64,000 bases of DNA. It comes from Aralia elata. Lineage: Eukaryota; Streptophyta; Magnoliopsida; Apiales; Araliaceae. The notes under the pieces were generated by a model. That model was not told where the DNA came from. It made no database searches and saw nothing but the letters and a program-made list of their open reading frames with translations. Location: NCBI GenBank assembly GCA_034770075.1, contig JAVJAP010000126.1:304387-368386 (forward strand), written 5' to 3'. Of the stretch, positions 45,101 to 55,602 are shown in pieces; within the stretch, counting starts at the first letter, position 1, and each line of letters opens with the position of its first letter. Made by a program: the position numbers and the translations under genes.

Positions 45101-45280
45101 AGATCAAAACACATAGATGTTCGACATCATTTTTTACGTGATCATGTGAACAATGGTAGTATTAAATTAGAACACATCGACACAGAATTAAATATTGCTG
45201 ACATATTCACTAAACCTTTGAGTTCTGATAGATTTTGCAAATTACGTTTGGATTTAGGAATGCTAGACACTTCTCTATAA
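42183..45280 (+). pseudogene. Sirevirus pol of element E: protease, integrase, RT, RNase H
   Basis: Protease DSG at 42231-42239; integrase zinc region (WHRRLGHIN ... CEACELG) near 42606-42735; integrase core (HMDL near 42802; PQSNGVAERKNRT near 43087); RT (KARLVA near 43938, QIDVKSAFLNG near 44070, YVDD intact at 44331-44342); RNase H, ending NIADIFTKPLSSDRF. Stops occur after SRFT (42891), before SDHRREF (near 42990), after DELE (43818), after RLVA (43953) and near 44975, with a frameshift near 44745. Judged against the usual residues at these places, at least four stops are explained by single C-to-T or G-to-A changes. Confidence 0.94.
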
Positions 45281-46624
45281 TTATTTTTGCATTCAAAATG
45301 GTTTATTAATTAAATTCTCTCTTAACATAATATTTATTCATATTGATTTTTGTTTTTTTAGGTATATATATATATATATATATATATAATTATGCCAGGA
45401 ATTATATGAATCGTTGATCAAAATGATCTGACTGTCCATATAAAATCAATCCGTGCAAACTAAAAACGGACCAATCACACGCAAGCATGCGGATCAAGCA
45501 AATCCACCGTTCGATCATAAGCTCAGATTGAACCCCAACCGTTAGATAAAAAATTTAAAAGGTAGCTGCATTGTGCTTCTTCAGATTCAATCACCACCGT
45601 CGATTCATTTTCCAATTGATTTCCATCCGTTCGATCAGTCAGGTAACCCTAACTATAAAAGAAAAAATAAACTTTTATTTCACTTTTTATTCTTTCTCTC
45701 TCTGTGTCTAAACTCTCTCAAACCCTACCTATAATCCATCAAAAATCTCTAATTTCTAACAAGTTTCTGAAAAATTTAATCGGTTCCAATGATTCTACGT
45801 ATTCTAATTTGTGTTTCTACCGGTTACTGTCTGTCGATTTTTCGTTATGAACACAAATTTTTTTTAAAACCGACTGAGATCCGAGCGTCCTGATATACAT
45901 ATATATTATATATATACACATCTTCATCTTTGAAAGTATGTATACCCATATCTATATATATCCATATATATACATATATATATACACATTCACTCTGTCT
46001 ACTGAGTTCGTTCGGCAAAATAAATGAGAAGAAATGGCTGAGCATTTGCCTTGTAAATAAATTTTTTTCATCGAGAACGCCTGTGATTTCACTTGATAAA
46101 GAAAAATATTCAGGTATATTTCTCTGTGTTGTCAAATCTCAATTTTTTTTGCTGAGTTGGGATATCATATCTGATGTGCCATCTTTAAAGGCAATGTGCT
46201 CTGATATATTGGGCTAAATGTTCTGCTGTGTTGGGCTATGAAAATCTTCTTTGTCTGAGGTCTACAATCTTGTTATAATGAACTCTGCAATCCTCTGTGT
46301 GTTTGTGTATTGCCCCTGATTAGACCCCAAGCTCCTACTGTCATTTTTTTTAAAAAAAATGAGGAAAAACCAGATGGTCAACAAGACTTAATATGACATT
46401 TTTTTTTCTTGACTGTGAGTCTAACTGCATTTATGAGCATCTAATTTATTCAGACTCTTTTTCAACTACTGTCTTACTAATACATACTCTCACATCTTGA
46501 GTATAACTTGCTGCAGACATAAATATGGATGTTTTATTCCATATTTGTATCCGGATTTACTGAGAACATCTCTGAACATGTTCTGCATTAGCCTGCATTA
46601 ACATTAGCCTTCTGTCTGTGCCTT
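45281..46624 (+). other. non-coding region between pol and third ORF of element E
   Basis: AT-rich with a (TA)n run at 45363-45388. No conserved coding sequence is seen. A promoter-like stretch with TTTCTTTCTCTCTCTGTG and AACCCTA near 45690-45725 resembles a start region of a transcription unit, but I cannot support more. Confidence 0.6.
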
Positions 46625-46629
46625 ATTAC

Positions 46630-48266
46630 TGTTGGTCGTTTTACCGATCAATATATGCGTGCAAGTATACACGGTCAACAAGTAATATAATGAAAGTAGA
46701 GTTGTCGATCCCACGAGGAATTAGAAATAAAGTTTACCAAGTACTAATCTATAATCAACTTAATCTTATTTAAATGAATGATTTTTAAATATTTTAATTA
46801 AACTATGAAATTAAACTAATTCTAACTATCCCTAGAATGAGACTAGATAATGAAAACTTGAGATTACAATTTCACCTATTGTTTCATTTAAATCAATACA
46901 CTTCTTGTTGAGTCAAATTAATTAAACTAGATTGTTTAGTCGAGAACATAAATGTGAAATATAGCCATCTCTCGGATGTACCATACACATATCACACTAA
47001 ATCCACAAAAGATAGAATGAATGTGAACACCCTAATTGACTAACGCACTATATTTCTATGTGAATTATAATCAAAGAGGGTTGAAGTTCAAGTTTCTCAA
47101 TAGACTACATGTGGTGCTTTGGTATATTTCTATCCTTGACACGAATCATGAATTCCATTGCCATGTAGAATTCACGAACACATGCTATCATGAGTAGATC
47201 TACACCTATAATCCGTCTCTCGGATTTCATATAGGTTACCACGGTAATTGATGGCCAATCAACTAAGCATTTGAATACAAACCACAATGAGGACAATCCA
47301 AGAATAGCTACTAAGACTAACAAGGAAAGCATGTTAAAGTAAACTACACCAATAAGATTCATTGCAATCCCACAATGGAGTTTAATTCATGATTGAAGTG
47401 AAATCCATAATCCACAAATGATTATACAAAGAAAGATACAAATAGAAGTAAAGAGAAATAGGGCTTTAGAATAGCAAATCTGAGTTTTCTCTCTTGCTTC
47501 TCCTTGAATCTTCAATTGCTTCAATCCTTCCACCTAATCTAATCAGGGTTTTTTTTATTCCAATGTAGATGATAAAGTCTATATCCCCCTAATATCTCAC
47601 TAATAACATGTATTTATAGTCCTAATATAATATCCTATCTAAACAAACATCCTAATTACGCGTCCTCGGACTCCATGTCACGTTTCAGCGCCAGAGGCGC
47701 TCAATTATGAACGTTTCAGAGCCGGGGGCGCTCACCACCAGGGAGTTCAGCGCCGGAGGCGCTCAAATCAAGCCATTTCAGAGCCGGGGGCGCTCAAGTT
47801 TTCTGCTGCGATGTCTTCTGGTAGATCGGCCCTAACGTTTGATGCGGGAGGAGTTACGGGGCCTGCCACCCGTCAAATCGAAGATCACGACGAGCTCTAC
47901 AACTTCCATTCTTTGAGGTTTGAGAGATAAGGTCCGGATGAAGGTCGAAATTGAGCTGGAGTGACTGCTGTGTAATTTACAACTCCAAACGATGCCCGAA
48001 TTATTTTTCCTTGCTTTACCATGCCGATCATTGCTCACTTTTGCTTCCCTTTCCACATGCCTTAGCTCTTTTGCTCCCATCCACCATGCTCCATGTATGC
48101 CATGCCAATATGCCCTCCTTTTTAACCAGAACGCCACCGAGTGAGTTCCCGAACATGAAATCTACAAGAAGAGAAGAAATGCATGAAAAGCAACTAAAAC
48201 AACTGAGATTAAGCAACAATTATAGTAAGTTAGTATCCAATAAGTACATATAAAATCTACTTATCA
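46630..48266 (+). mobile_element. solo LTR P inserted in element E
   Basis: A 1637-base unit starts TGTTGGTCG and ends CTACTTATCA, with ATTAC on both sides (46625-46629, 48267-48271). No PBS, coding region or purine tract is attached. The first 90 bases contain AAGTATACACGGTCAA and TCGATCCCACGAGGAAT, shared with fragment N at 34834 (minus). A four-unit GC array is at 47681-47796. Antisense and sense frames of ~100 codons inside it show no family features. It is probably an LTR of a gypsy family; the exact lineage is not determined. Confidence 0.85.
47681..47796. repeat. four-unit GC-rich array in LTR P
   Basis: The unit TTTCAG(C/A)GCC(A/G)G(A/G)GGCGCTCA occurs at 47684, 47714, 47746 and 47776; units 1 and 3 carry CAGCGCC, units 2 and 4 CAGAGCC. 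The AGCGCC and GGCGCT halves are complementary, so each can fold as a short hairpin. Confidence 0.92.
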
Positions 48267-48406
48267 ATTACTTGATTTGATCTATTAGACTGTAAACTTC
48301 ATGTATAAATTGGGTTTAGTTGACATAATGCAGTCATCTCCGAGTCTTATTATCTCCACTCTTTTTGCATATGTCTCATCTTTTGCTTATCTTGACTGCT
48401 TAAAAA

Positions 48407-49552
48407 ATGGAAAGTACTCAACCTACTAAAAGAAAGAAGCTAGCATCTCATTCTGACATTCATCCTGATGTATATGTCCCTCATCTAGTCACAACTTATG
48501 CTATGAATAAATACAAGGTTCTGCAACCCAATTTGTTGGCTGGAATGGGTATTAGTTTCAACAGTTTTTCCATTTTTTCTTGAAAAAATTCGAAATGTTG
48601 GCTGGGAATGCTTAGTAGTCTTTCATGACAGGCATATATACCCTAGTTTGATAGCAGAATATTTATGCTCACATGCAGTTCAATAGGGATGATTCTGGTC
48701 TGTTAATTAGCATCACTTACATGCATTCAAGGTGTTAAATATGTTATTGATGAACAATTGATCATTCATGCCTTGCATTTGAAACCATTCTACAGTTAAC
48801 TTTCCTAGGTTCAATGGTTATGTCCATCCTCAGGGATACTCTGTGCATGAATGCATAAATTTTAAACATAACCTTGCTTTTGTAACTGACCAAATTGTTC
48901 CTGATAGGCTATTTGATTTTCCAGTCAATATTGACATTTGCTTGCTCCATATCAATTCTTAGGGAAAAATCCTTTAGGTACACAACTTCATGCCTGCTAG
49001 AAACTGATCGAACTCTTTATCCATTTGACTTAAAAATCATACAATGTATCTTGAATGAATGCATACCATACAACTTGGCATACTTTCTTCTTTCTTCATT
49101 TCAGCATTGTTTTAATCAAAACTGTATGGGGTATGGACTTCTTCTTACTCATCTCTTTAAGTTTCTTAAAATTAATATCATCGGTCATCATTTTCAAATG
49201 ATCCCAAATACCAATGTTGTCTCTCGACTCAATCTTCCCCCTAAACCCTTAATAGTCTGTAACGAAGTTGATCATGAGTCCATTGAGTCACATATAAACC
49301 TTCTCTCACAAATGGATACACTGAGAAAACTGAACCAACTCTCGTTAAACAATCATAATTCTTTAATGGTTCAAGTAGAGGGAATGCAACAGACCATTGA
49401 GCATATTAAGACTATGGTTCAACTGTTAGTGGAAAATTCGAAGCAATCAGTGCCATCTTATCCTCTGACTGTCGGCACAAGTTCAGCCCCTCATGAAGAT
49501 CTTGTTTCGAACTTGGGACTGCATTTCTCTCCTCTCAGTCCAGGAGATTTCT
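48407..49552 (+). pseudogene. third ORF of Sirevirus element E (function unknown)
   Basis: It starts MESTQPTKRKKLASHSD after solo LTR P and 140 bases of spacer. Frame changes and stops lie between 48580 and 48900; from about 49010 to 49552 one frame is open and ends in a coiled-coil-like stretch (MDTLRKLNQLSLNNHNSL, then VEGMQQTIEHIKTMVQ) and a Ser/Pro-rich tail. Sireviruses often have an additional ORF between pol and the 3' LTR, called env-like in some families. I see no clear signal peptide or fusion-like segment, so I do not call it an envelope protein. The hydrophobic start at 48895 is probably a by-product of a frameshift. Confidence 0.6.
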
Positions 49553-50122
49553 GACTATCTAACTATTTGGAATTGTAATAATATATATATATTTCTAACC
49601 TTACTAACTATTTGGGATTACTGTAAAAATAAATTACTAACTCTGCAGGTCTTTCTCTCTCTTACTTTTTCAAAAGTCTAACCACTTTTCTGCATGTTCT
49701 GAAAAAATATTAGTAACCCTCCACTTTTTATGCTGACAAAGGGGGAGAAGAAAAATATAAACTGCTTTCTACTTTATATATTTGAACTGCTATATCTGAA
49801 CTGCCATATCTGCTTTATATATCTGAATGGCCATATATGTGCGGAAAATGCTATAATATATATATTATTTTTATTATATAAACCAGTTCACTGTTATGAT
49901 GCAATGTTTTTGGCTGAACAAGAACTATAATATATATATTGTTGTTATATAAACCAGTTCACTGTCATGATGCAATGTTTTTTGGCTGAACAAGAACTAT
50001 AGTTCAAATTTTAAAATTTCTTTTTGGCCCAAACAGAAATTTATTACAGTTTTTTAAAATATTAATTTCTTTTTATATGCTCATTCTGAGGGGGAGAAAT
50101 ATTTTTAGTAATTGTCATCATC
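49553..50122 (+). other. 3' untranslated part of element E with extra purine tracts
   Basis: It contains AAAGGGGGAGAAGAAAAA (49738-49755) and GAGGGGGAGAAAT (50088-50100), both purine tracts upstream of the true one. There is also a ~90-base near-direct repeat: GTTATATAAACCAGTTCACTGT..ATGATGCAATGTTTTTGGCTGAACAAGAACTATA occurs at about 49875 and again at about 49945. Confidence 0.8.
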
Positions 50123-50136
50123 AAAAAGGAGGAGAT
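50123..50136 (+). other. polypurine tract of element E
   Basis: AAAAAGGAGGAGAT directly before the 3' LTR start TGATAGG. Confidence 0.88.
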
Positions 50137-51213
50137 TGATAGGTCTCCACCTTTTAAATGTTTATTTTGATGATAACAATAAAATTAATAAATAGGATTA
50201 AATAAATGGGTTGAATCCTCTCCATAGGATTTAATATAATTATTTTAATAATCCTATTTTATTTTGACCAAAAATATTGTTCATCCTAAAAATTGAATTT
50301 ACTTTTCTTGACCTTGATAATTTTAAATATCAAGTTGTTTAAAAGAACTAATTCATACATTAACATTTCCTAAGGCAAGGAGAATTTCTATTTTCTTTTT
50401 TTTCAATAGTAATTTTCTAAATCTTTTTTGGTTAAAAAGATAAAATCTCTCAAAAACAAAAAAATATATATATACATTATCCGTATATACATATATATAT
50501 ATATATATATAATATATGTTATGGCATATATATTATATACCATTCCGAGTATATATATTTACATATACATGTAATAAATATGTGTGCAAGTCGTCATATT
50601 AAAATACATGGATATGTGTCACGTGTGTGTGTGTATGAATATAATCCATGTGACAATTATTTTGGGACAAAGGAAAGTGATGCTTCATGTGCTGATGGTT
50701 ATAGTTCATTGTTGACCGAGCATACTTGAATTTATTTTGGTTGCTTGGCCATGTGTATGGTTAAGCTTGGGAAAAGGGATTGATAATCCTTTTGTCTTAG
50801 ACTGATGATTTTTAACCGAGTCCTCATTGTTGGTCCAATCCGTGTGATGTTTTTTTTTGAACAAAACAAAATCTAAGCCTTTCATTTATCAAATAGCCTA
50901 ATCCGAACCATTGGTCTCAAACTAATTTTCCAAAATTACATATATGCTATTGGTTCAAGAAATCCTATAAATAGGAGGCTTCTCTTTCATTTTTCTTTGT
51001 CAATTCACTTACAAAGAAAAGCTTACTCATTGCCTACATTCTCTCATTCCAAAAAGCTTTCCCTCTGCCACTCAAAAGTTTTGATTATTTACAGAAGAAA
51101 AAAATTGGTCAAAGTATTTGAGATAAGTTATTAAAATTACTTTTATCTGTATTATCTCATACTTGTTTAGATTTATAGATATACAAATATAAATTATTAT
51201 ACACGATTATATA

Positions 51214-51250
<37 letters not shown>

Positions 51251-52475
51251 TTCATCTATTTATCAAATAAAAAGTCAGTACTTAAACACCGAGACTATTG
51301 CGGAGATATTCCTCTTAAGTGAGGGAATTAGCCGAACGAGGACTCAAAGTCTTAAGTGGCCTTTTATTGATATTATTTATATAAATATCATAAAGTAGAT
51401 ACTTAATAATCAAAACGACGCAGTGATTTTCCTCTTGAATAAAGAGTAAATTATCCGAACCGTATTTGAGATTCTTAGTCATCTATCGAAAGTATTTATA
51501 TAAATATCAGTTGTGAAAATTATAAATTTGCTCAGTACTTAGACACCGAGACTATTACGGAGATATTCCTCTTAAGTGAGGGAATTAGCTGAACGAGGGC
51601 TTAAAGTCCTAAGTGGCCTTATTTAACGTATTCACTTCATAGATTAAAAGTCCTTATTCATTCATTAAACTTGATATCTGTTGCATTTGAACTTAAACTC
51701 ATATTCATAAAATACTTGATACATTTCATAGAAGTTAATTAAATTGCTATATCTATTTAAATTCACAGAAACACTTTTTACTGTAAAGAATAAATGATTC
51801 TTTATAAACGTGCATTAAAATATATATATATATATCTGCTTATTTGTGAAGCATCAAATATAAAAGTTAAACTTTAATATACCTGTACTAAAATTATATC
51901 TGTTTGTTTAAGAAGCATATTTCTTTCAATTATTTGTAAAGGGAAAAAGTGTAGAGTTAGTTTATTTTATGTACCTGTGAGAAAGACGTGTAATTCTTTG
52001 ACCAAGACTAGAGTCTTAGAGAGGTCAGCTGAGAGTTGGGTCTCTAGTGTACTTCTGAGGTGAGGAAGAGGCAGTTGTTTCAAGACAAGATCATAAAGTA
52101 GAACAAAACTCAAAAAGGTGCAACTAAGCTTGAGAAAGGAGCTGGAAGCTTGCTGTCCGAGAAAGTTAGTTGTAGAAAGTTGTAAGTTTGTCTTTAAAAC
52201 TTTGTAAAGGTTTCTCCACCTATAGAAGGAGTATTTATTACTGGGAGTAATAAGATCTCAAGTCCTGGAGAGGAGCTTGAGACTGGACGTAGCAACATAC
52301 CCAGGGTGTATGTTGTGAAACCAAATTAAATCTTCTGTGTATTGTTGTGATTGAATTTTTACTATCTTGCATATTAATTTCTGACACTGAAAATTAATTC
52401 AAAGAGGCCTAAGATAAAATTTTAAACGGTAATAATCTATTCAACCCCCCTTCTAGATTATTTATTGGACTTTCA
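50137..52475 (+). repeat. 3' LTR of element E
   Basis: 2339 bases, the same order of features as the 5' LTR. It differs by a ~66-base gap near 51650, longer (AT)n runs (51208-51250) and many single-base changes, so E is older than B by this measure. Confidence 0.95.
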
Positions 52476-52480
52476 AAGTG
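52476..52480 (+). repeat. target-site duplication, right of copia E
   Basis: AAGTG, identical to 37510-37514. Confidence 0.95.
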
Positions 52481-54281
52481 ATTATGTTTACGCATGTAAA
52501 AACGAAGAAAAACAAGAGTTTAAACAGATTAATTTGGTTAAGAAACGAGTTCATAATGATTGATTACGCTATATGTGTTAAGATACGAAAAAAAAAATGC
52601 CTTGTGTATAATGAACAGTGAATTATTTGGCCATTAAATTTGTTGTTTAGATTGTTTATGTTGTTAAAATCGCTATATACATGTTACTTTTTAGTTTTAC
52701 AATATGTATGATGTCTGGGTATGCATAATTTTCCTATTGAGTGAAGTAATTTGGAGAAATTGGTCTGTCTTTCGCTGTTCGTGAAGAACAGAGAAGCTGA
52801 GTCTGATGTCCAGCGCGGTCGCACTGGACAACAGCTTAATTTGGGCGCTGCTGCGCTGCAACACGGCCGCGCAGGTTCCTAATGTAAAAGCGGCGCGGCC
52901 TCGCCGGTTAGCAGAATGACCCAGAAAATTTTATTTAAATGTTCAAGCCCAGAAAATGTAATTATAACCTAATCTAATGAATAGGAAAATGTAATAATCA
53001 TACATTTTGATGTTAAATGATGTTTTATGAGATTAATGAGTAAGTTGATTGCGTTTTAAACTCGTTATTTGTAAGGGTTTTACTAATGGGCTTAAGAGTT
53101 AATGTTGTAAATGTCATTAATATAATCAGACTTAGAGTTAAGATAAGATAAAAGAGAATATACTCATGATACTAATTATGTTATAATTAATTGATATCGT
53201 AACTTGAAATGATATGTAGGATTAAGTGGGGGAACATGAATAGTAAAACGTATAATCTACGCATGAGGCAAGTTTTCTTAACTTCACTCTTTATTGTGCA
53301 AGTTTACTATCCCTAATCTTTTTATTTCATTGAAAGCAAGTATCTTATCCTTATTTAATTATTTCTACGCAAGTTCCTGAACTTCATCCTTTTATCATGC
53401 AAGCTTTATAATGCTATTACTTACTTGAGCAAGTTCTTAATTCTATTGTATCTTTTGTGAGATTCAGCCTTTGATTCTCGAATATCAATTACATTTTTAT
53501 TGAACCTTGATTGACTAGCGAACCCTTATTGATTCGACTAGTCCATAGTTGATGAGCGTTCTAAATTCTAGTAACGTTATTGAAGTAAATCCAAACCAAA
53601 CTTCCTTTGGTGCGGACTCCGATGTCAAACTGAGATGAACAACCCTTATACAGGGGATTTTATTTACACGTTAGCGTTAAGATGTTGTGCACATACATAG
53701 TACAAAGGGCTGATCCCCCTGAGTACGAGAAGTAAGGTCCATATAGTCTTACAACTTAAAGGTTTAAAGTAGAAATATTTGATAACCTAGGACATAGTTC
53801 GTGGTCTTAAGACCCTCAGATGTTCTTTTGAATCTTGTCCTATACTCTTGACTCAAAAGCTGAATCTTCAATTATTCAATATCCGTTGATTATTTCGCAT
53901 GTTATTATTATTGTTGTTGTACTTATTGGGCAATCATTGCTCACCCTTGCATAATAACATTGCAGCTAAAGTTGAAAGAGTTGATGAGCCATCCACTAGT
54001 AAGGGCAAAGGAAAGACAAACAAGTGATGAAGACTTATTTTATTTATTTAAAAAATGTTTATGTAATAGACTTAATTATGTTTCTGCATTTGATGTTTTA
54101 TTAAGGTTAGATGACCTGGAATTTATTTATTAATGATGTTGTAACCCTTTAATGGGAGATTTCTATTTTATTTAAGAGTTTTCATTTATATTTCAATGGG
54201 TAGTTAGATATGATGTGATTTATTTGGATAGTGAACACCAAATCCCGAGAAAACGAAGTACCCGGATTTGGGGGTGTCACA
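52481..54281 (+). repeat. 5' LTR of element F, right segment
   Basis: It continues LTR F after copia E; with the left segment the total is 2678 bases, near the 2705 of LTR K. It carries the GC array (52808-52900) and the usual end ATAGTGAACACCAAATCC ... GGGGGTGTCACA. Confidence 0.92.
52808..52900. repeat. GC-rich palindrome array in LTR F
   Basis: The same three-unit layout as LTR K. The first hairpin (52808-52829) has one CG changed to CA in its right arm; the second unit is replaced by GGGCGCTGCTGCGCTG plus ACGGCCGCGC; the third is GCGGCGCGGCCTCGCC. ACCCAGAAA follows. Confidence 0.88.
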
Positions 54282-54284
54282 GGT

Positions 54285-54296
54285 TAGTATAAGAGC
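54285..54296 (+). other. primer-binding site of element F (mutated)
   Basis: TAGTATAAGAGC differs from TGGTATCAGAGC at two bases (G to A, C to A), which would weaken tRNA priming. Confidence 0.85.
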
Positions 54297-54514
54297 TATA
54301 GGTTATGAACTTTAGGTGGGAAAACCTTAGGGTAGTAGCCTTTTAAGAGATAGAGAACAAAGTGGTGATAAACTCTTATCGAGTTCTAAGGAATGAATTA
54401 AGAAATTCATTAAAGATAATAAAAAACTTTATGTGCTATGTGCTTATGTGTTAACAACCTATGTGCTGCGACTAGTGCGGAGTATTAATTAAAATTTAAA
54501 TTTTGTTGTTCAGG

Positions 54515-55251
54515 ATGTCGGATGTTGGAGGATTCAGTCAGCCTAGGGATGTGGAGCCTCGAGTGGCTGGAGAGGACGAGCCCCATGATATCCATGTTAT
54601 CCGGGAGCAGTTGATACAGAGAGAGTCATCTCCATTTATCACAGTTATGGGTCAAGAGCATGAGCCCGAGTTTGATTCAGAGGAGGATGATGAGGATGTT
54701 GAGACAGAGGCTGAGGAGGATGATGAGGATCCCGAGGAGATACCCCTTACCTCTGTCGATGTTGAGATGTACGATGCATTGTATGATCGAACTGTAGAGT
54801 TGCAGGATAGAGTCAGAGAATTGGAGGTACTGGCAAATAGACGCCAGACTCTTATAGACCAGAAGAACGAGAAAATTGAAGATCTTGATATACGTCTTGG
54901 AGACATGGAGTGGAAGCTAGTTCAGGCGAAAAAGTCAAAAGGAAGACCTTGTAGCTGAGAATGAGGAAGATAAAACTTGAGATTCAGAAGTTAAAGGATG
55001 ACTTGGGTGAGGAGTCAGCAGAACGTGCTAGAGCAGAGGATGTTTGGATGAATAACGCTCGACGTGCAGAGATTTTCGAAGAAGGTGAACGGGCAAATAA
55101 GGATAAGATTGAGGACACAGACTACACGTTTCAGACATCGATTGATAGGGCCTAGGATCGAGTTCTCCACTACCCAGTTCAGTTCAAGGACTTTCCATGG
55201 TACATGCTGGATCGCAGAACGATATGCCGTATCATGGAGGAAGGAACGTAG
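54515..55251 (+). pseudogene. extra first ORF of gypsy element F
   Basis: The ATG follows TTGTTCAG|G. It begins MSDVGGFSQPRDVE and shares with element C the blocks HDIHVIREQLIQRE, the acidic stretch (EEDDEDVETEAEEDDED), LDIRLGDMEWKLVQA, ERARAEDVWM and HYPVQFKDFPWYMLDRRT. A frameshift near 54935 and one stop near 55153 break it. The protein would be ~245 residues: N-terminal block, acidic region, long coiled coil, conserved C-terminal block. Function unknown. Conservation of separate blocks between C and F suggests it was under selection before these copies died. Confidence 0.75.
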
Positions 55252-55602
55252 ACAGGCGGTTTCAACGCCTTAGTAAGGCCGTTGATAGGAGAAGTTTTGA
55301 ATTATGTGTAAATATCTATGGTAGTTAATGATGTAAATTTCCAGCGTGATTATACACAATGGAATATGACTATTTAATCCTAAAAGATTGTTTGATCTTT
55401 GGGATAGTTAATTGTAAATATGCCGTGAATGCTATCTGTTTATGTTTAAAGACTTTTAAGTGAATGAAAATTTTATTTGAAGATGTTATGTGTTAAATGT
55501 TTAATCCTGAAAAAATTGTCTGAGTGTCCTGAGTAAATGTTAAACATTTTAAGAAAAATTGAGTGATGATCTAATAAAGTCGCAATATTCTTGTAACAGA
55601 AA
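55252..55602 (+). other. spacer between first ORF and gag in element F
   Basis: AT-rich and non-coding. TTCTTGTAACAG (55587-55598) just before the gag ATG matches TTCTTAACAG in element C. Confidence 0.5.

Larger units (their letters stand above)
37515..52475 (+). mobile_element. complete Ty1/copia Sirevirus-like element E
   Basis: Two ~2.34 kb LTRs (TGATAGGTC ... GACTTTCA) flank an internal region of 10.3 kb and are bordered by the 5-bp duplication AAGTG. The internal region has PBS, gag with two zinc knuckles around a long coiled coil, copia-order pol, a long 3' part with a third ORF, and repeated purine tracts. Large size, coiled-coil gag, third ORF and multiple purine tracts are known marks of Sireviruses. 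Each coding region carries stops, mostly single-base, so the copy is inactive. It sits inside the 5' LTR of gypsy F and itself carries solo LTR P. Confidence 0.95.

Noticed and set aside
47832..48253. ~100-codon frames on both strands in LTR P as host gene pieces
   Set aside because: No recognisable motifs, both strands are open over the same stretch, and the place is a solo LTR with duplicated flanks.
48895..49010. Hydrophobic N-terminus of the 219-codon frame as a signal peptide
   Set aside because: The true start of this ORF is upstream at 48407; the hydrophobic run comes from reading a shifted frame.
54652..54906. Serine-rich antisense frame (SSSSSSSSASVSTSSS type)
   Set aside because: It is the complement of the Glu/Asp-rich part of the first ORF of element F; the sense frame is conserved in C and G.
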